This document shows positions 6,279 through 8,865 of a stretch of 8,865 bases of DNA, in pieces. Positions within the stretch are counted from its first letter, which is position 1. Every line of letters begins with the position of its first letter. Both the position numbers and the translations under genes were made by a program. Source of the DNA: an uncultured Prosthecobacter sp. (GTDB taxonomy: Bacteria > Verrucomicrobiota > Verrucomicrobiia > Verrucomicrobiales > Verrucomicrobiaceae); contig CANNUR010000111.1 of assembly GCA_947523045.1 (NCBI GenBank), forward strand, positions 1 to 8,865, read 5' to 3'. The notes beneath the pieces are model-generated. The model was given only the letters and a program-made list of their open reading frames with translations, was not told where the DNA came from and ran no database searches.

Positions 6279-6593
6279 AATCGGAGATCCGATTTACGAA
6301 ATCGGAGATCACTTTTCCCGAATCGGAGATCACATTTACCAGATCGGAGGTCATCCTTCCCGAATCGGACATCCGATTTGCCCGACCTGAGATCGTTCTT
6401 CCCGAATCGGACATCCGATTTGCCCGACCTGAGATCGTTCTTCCCGAATCGGACATCCGATTCGCCCGACCTGAGATCGTTCTTCCCGAATCGGACATCC
6501 GATTCACCCGACCTGAGATCGTTCTTCCCGAATCGGACATCCGATTCGCTCGACCTGAGATCACTCTTCCCGAATCGGAGATCGCTTTTGGGG
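6279..6593. repeat. 21-bp tandem array with five 42-bp dimers containing palindromes
   Basis: Fifteen contiguous units of exactly 21 bp fill 315 bp without an indel. Units 1-4 (6279-6362) and 15 (6573-6593) are variants of a monomer starting A/GATCGGAGATC or AGGTC and usually ending TTCCCG or TTACCA. Units 5-14 (6363-6572) are five copies of a 42-bp A+B dimer: A begins AATCGGACATCCGATT, and B is GACCTGAGATC then GTTCTTCCCG. Each A contains a dyad, AATCGGA-CA-TCCGATT, with 7-bp arms. In copies at 6445-6464 and 6529-6548 the dyad extends to 9-bp arms (CGAATCGGACATCCGATTCG). Unit 1 has the same dyad with a GA centre. Dyads of the A units recur every 42 bp, four helical turns, so they face the same side of the helix. 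GATC occurs in nearly every non-A unit. This could be a protein-binding array or a slippage-expanded intergenic repeat. There are no unique spacers, so it is not CRISPR. Confidence 0.95.
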
Positions 6594-6646
6594 GTCACCA
6601 GCCGAAACAGGGCGGCGGACGAGGCCGATCCGCGGGCTGACGCCCC

Positions 6647-6864
6647 GTGGGCGCGTTGGCCACAATGCGGGATTGGGACCGATCCACCCTCAACAATCCG
6701 CCATCCACTCCCGGCCCCCAAACCCCGCCGTCTGGCGACGGCGCCTACACGGGATCGTGGGCGCGTTGGCCAAAACGCGGGATTGGGGACCGATCCACCC
6801 TCAACCCTCCGCCATCCACTCCCGGCCCCAAACCCCGCCGTCTGGCGACGGCGCCTACGCGGGA
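6647..6864. repeat. 110-bp tandem duplication with hairpins
   Basis: Copies 6647-6756 and 6757-6864 are nearly identical. Copy 2 has one extra G after GATTGGG, one C fewer in GGCCCCCA, and a few substitutions. Each ends in a perfect 7-bp hairpin, CGCCGTC-TGGC-GACGGCG (6726-6743 and 6836-6853). The hairpin-plus-CCCGGCCCC context looks like a REP-type intergenic element duplicated in place. A third, partial echo (GGGTCGATGCCCCCGCCTAC) follows copy 2. Confidence 0.85.
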
Positions 6865-6901
6865 ACCTGCGGGGTCGATGCCCCCGCCTACAGCTTTGAA
6901 G

Positions 6902-6987
6902 ATCCAATATCCAACAAGGAACTCCGAATGACGAAGGTTCCCGCATTCCGGACTTGGGCGTGGATCACTCCTTGTTCGATATTCCAT
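6902..6987. repeat. imperfect palindromic element upstream of uvrA
   Basis: The left arm at 6902-6920 (ATCCAATATCCAACAAGGA) and right arm at 6969-6987 (TCCTTGTTCGATATTCCAT) are complementary at 16 of 19 positions. Inside, CCGAATG (6924-6930) can pair with CATTCCGG (6944-6951) with one bulge. The AT-rich arms contrast with the surrounding GC-rich DNA. It looks like a small mobile or intergenic palindrome; no target-site duplication was recognised. Confidence 0.5.
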
Positions 6988-7058
6988 ATCCCTGCTTCGG
7001 CTCGTCCCACCGTCGTCCGGTTTGACGGGGCGGCTTCCCCGGGCTTGGGTGCGCGACC

Positions 7059-8865
7059 ATGGCGCAGGACTTCATCCGGGTGCGCGGCGCCCGGCAGCAC
7101 AACCTCAAAAATCTTGATCTGGACCTCCCGCGCCAGAAACTGGTCGTGCTCACCGGCGTCAGTGGCAGCGGCAAGTCGTCGCTCGCCTTCGACACCCTCT
7201 ACGCCGAGGGCCAGCGCCGGTACGTGCAGAGCCTGTCGGCCTACGCACGCCAGTTCCTCGACCAGCTCGAAAAACCCGACGTCGACTTCATTGAGGGGCT
7301 GTCGCCGGCGGTCGCCATCGAGCAGGCCCACAGCGCGCCCAACCCGCGCAGCACGATCGCCACGGTGACGGAGATCTACGACTACCTGCGCGTGCTCTTC
7401 GCGGTGGCGGGTCATCCCCACGACCCGGACACGGGCGAGGCGCTGCACAAGACCACGCCGGCTGAGATGGGCGAACGCCTGCTCGCGCTCGGCGAGGGCA
7501 CCCGCCTCGTCGTGCTCGCGCCGCAGCCGCCCGCCGATGCCGCGGCGCTGCGCCTGCTTCTGGAAAAGCTGCGGCGCCAGGGCTTTGTGCGTGTGCGCCT
7601 GGATGGCGAGATGGTCGAACTCGAGGAAGACCTGCAGCCGCCGGCGGCCTCGACGGTGGAGGTGGTCGTCGACCGCCTGGTGCTGCGCGAGGGGGTGAAG
7701 CCGCGGCTGATGGAATCGATCGAAACCGCCCTGCGCTGGAATGCCGATGAGGTGCGCTTTCTGGTGAACCCGGGCGATGACGAGCAGGTGCTCGCCTTCA
7801 CCACGGCCTACACGAACCCGCAGACGGGTTACAGCATCGGGCGACTCACCCCCCAGCACTTTTCCTTCAACACCCGCCTCGGTGCCTGTCCGTGCTGCGA
7901 GGGGGTGGGCACGCTGCTGGCCCCGGATCCGGGCCTGATCGTGCCGGACGCCGACAAGTCGCTCAAGGACGGCGCGGTGAAGACCTGGTGGTCGCGCAAC
8001 CCGAAGCTGAAGGCGGTGCACCAGCGCAGTCTGGAGGCGCTGGCCAAGCACTTCGGCGCGCGGCTGGATGTGCCTTACCGCGAGCTGCCGCAGGCGTTCA
8101 AGGACGCGCTCCTGCATGGCACCGGTCGCGAGGCCATTGCCACCGGCTGGGCCGCGTCCGGCAACAAGCGCAGCGTCGCCAAACCCTACGAGGGCCTGCT
8201 CCATGAGGCGCGCCGCCTGCACGCGAATGCGGAGAGCGACACCCTGCGCGCGCAGGTGGCCCGCTACATGAATCCCCTGCCCTGTCCGGACTGCGAGGGC
8301 CGCCGCCTGCGCCGCGAGATCCTGGCGGTGACGCTGACTTCCAAACACCAGTCCAATGGTGCGGCGCTGTCGATCCATGGCTTCTGCGCGCTCGCCGTGC
8401 GCGAGGCCCTGGCCTGGATGCGCGGCCTGGTGATGACCGAGCATGAGGCGGGTTATGTCGCCGATCTGCAGAAGGAGGTGCTCAAGCGCCTGGAGTTCCT
8501 TGATCAGGTCGGTCTCGGTTATCTGACGCTCGACCGTGAAAGCGGCACGCTGTCCGGCGGCGAAACCCAGCGCATCCGCCTCGCCAGCCAGATCGGCGCC
8601 GGTTTGGCCGGCGTGCTCTATGTGCTCGATGAACCCAGCGTCGGGCTGCACCCGGCCGACACGGAACGCCTGATCGCCACGCTCCGACACCTGCGCGATC
8701 TCGGCAACACGGTGCTCGTCGTCGAGCATGACGAAGCGATGATCCGCGCCGCCGATCATGTCCTCGAACTCGGCCCGGCGGCCGGTGAACTCGGCGGTCG
8801 GCTGATCGCCCAGGGCAAACCCGCCGAGCTCGCCGCCAACACCGACAGCCTGACCGGCGCCTACC
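7059..8865 (+). CDS. uvrA: UvrABC excision repair protein A, N-terminal 602 residues (3' end missing)
   Basis: UvrA is the damage-sensing ABC ATPase of nucleotide excision repair; as a dimer it loads UvrB onto damaged DNA in the cytoplasm. The start ATG at 7059 gives [21 protein letters not shown], the usual UvrA beginning. Seen: Walker A GVSGSGKS (33-40); [37 protein letters not shown] (54-89), the region after Walker A that is conserved in the family; [17 protein letters not shown] (95-111); a zinc-finger Cys pair C277/C280 in [15 protein letters not shown] and its partner pair C409/C412 in [15 protein letters not shown] signature [12 protein letters not shown] (498-509); Walker [10 protein letters not shown] (519-527); and H-loop H557. 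The first ATPase module is therefore complete; the second lies beyond the window. Near residue 122 it reads [10 protein letters not shown] where many UvrAs carry a CPxCG pair. No Shine-Dalgarno is evident. A long antisense frame over it is a shadow of the GC-rich code. Confidence 0.97.
   Translation, partial: MAQDFIRVRGARQHNLKNLDLDLPRQKLVVLTGVSGSGKSSLAFDTLYAEGQRRYVQSLSAYARQFLDQLEKPDVDFIEGLSPAVAIEQAHSAPNPRSTIATVTEIYDYLRVLFAVAGHPHDPDTGEALHKTTPAEMGERLLALGEGTRLVVLAPQPPADAAALRLLLEKLRRQGFVRVRLDGEMVELEEDLQPPAASTVEVVVDRLVLREGVKPRLMESIETALRWNADEVRFLVNPGDDEQVLAFTTAYTNPQTGYSIGRLTPQHFSFNTRLGACPCCEGVGTLLAPDPGLIVPDADKSLKDGAVKTWWSRNPKLKAVHQRSLEALAKHFGARLDVPYRELPQAFKDALLHGTGREAIATGWAASGNKRSVAKPYEGLLHEARRLHANAESDTLRAQVARYMNPLPCPDCEGRRLRREILAVTLTSKHQSNGAALSIHGFCALAVREALAWMRGLVMTEHEAGYVADLQKEVLKRLEFLDQVGLGYLTLDRESGTLSGGETQRIRLASQIGAGLAGVLYVLDEPSVGLHPADTERLIATLRHLRDLGNTVLVVEHDEAMIRAADHVLELGPAAGELGGRLIAQGKPAELAANTDSLTGAY

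Larger units (their letters stand above)
5942..7058. other. gene-free, repeat-rich region between hsdM and uvrA
   Basis: I find no convincing gene in this 1.1-kb stretch. Open frames exist on both strands (for example minus 6946-6200 and plus 6267-6899) but consist of translated 21-bp and 110-bp repeats and lack any recognisable domain. hsdM (leftward) and uvrA (rightward) diverge from here, so both promoters should lie inside. I could not identify either with confidence; TTGACG at 7022-7027 lacks a good -10 partner. Unassigned pieces include 5979-6069, 6165-6278 and 6594-6646. Confidence 0.6.

Noticed and set aside
6279..6593. CRISPR array
   Set aside because: Units are contiguous with no unique spacers, and no cas gene is present.
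7022..7050. sigma-70-type promoter for uvrA (TTGACG at 7022-7027)
   Set aside because: The hexamer 17 bp downstream is TTGGGT, a poor -10; kept only as a note.
6888..8759. Long minus-strand open frame (623 codons) over uvrA
   Set aside because: It lies antisense to a clear uvrA with all motifs in place; the composition (GQRHRQ-type Arg/His/Ala-rich) is typical of a shadow frame in GC-rich coding DNA.

Overview
The window looks like a chromosomal segment from a GC-rich Gram-negative bacterium, most likely Verrucomicrobiota or a relative such as Planctomycetota. This is inferred from the hydrolase family at the left edge, the lack of clear Shine-Dalgarno sequences before most starts, and long intergenic stretches full of short repeats and hairpins. 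The taxon cannot be proven from this sequence alone.

Layout. (1) 3-1406 (+): the 3' part of an alpha/beta-hydrolase (prolyl-oligopeptidase/dienelactone-hydrolase type) gene, followed by a good intrinsic terminator at 1433-1476. (2) 1387-5941 (-): a decayed type I restriction-modification locus, in transcription order hsdM-hsdS (fused frame), a small four-helix-bundle/zinc-ribbon gene, then hsdR. (3) 5942-7058: about 1.1 kb without a convincing gene, packed with repeats. These are an inverted repeat, a 9-bp triplet, a 315-bp array of fifteen 21-bp units, a 110-bp tandem duplication carrying hairpins, and an imperfect palindrome. (4) 7059-8865 (+): the first 602 codons of uvrA, running off the right edge.

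The restriction locus is broken at several independent places. The HsdM start is separated from its body by a one-base frameshift. The HsdM body has lost the segment that should hold catalytic motif IV (NPPF/Y). The HsdS part has a single target-recognition domain fused in frame to HsdM, and a frameshift in an A6 run cuts off its last 42 residues. HsdR stops being recognisable after helicase motif V (residue 501). Only the 251-residue four-helix-bundle/topoisomerase-zinc-ribbon protein reads through intact. Both spacers flanking that gene carry 9-bp-periodic GTCA/TGAC-type repeats: a clean 14-unit array upstream of it and a degenerate four-unit one downstream.

The strongest candidates for something undescribed are (a) the 21/42-bp palindrome array at 6279-6593, whose period equals two (four) helical turns and which has the look of a protein-binding array, and (b) the pairing of an intact four-helix-bundle/zinc-ribbon gene with 9-bp repeat arrays inside an otherwise dead restriction locus.
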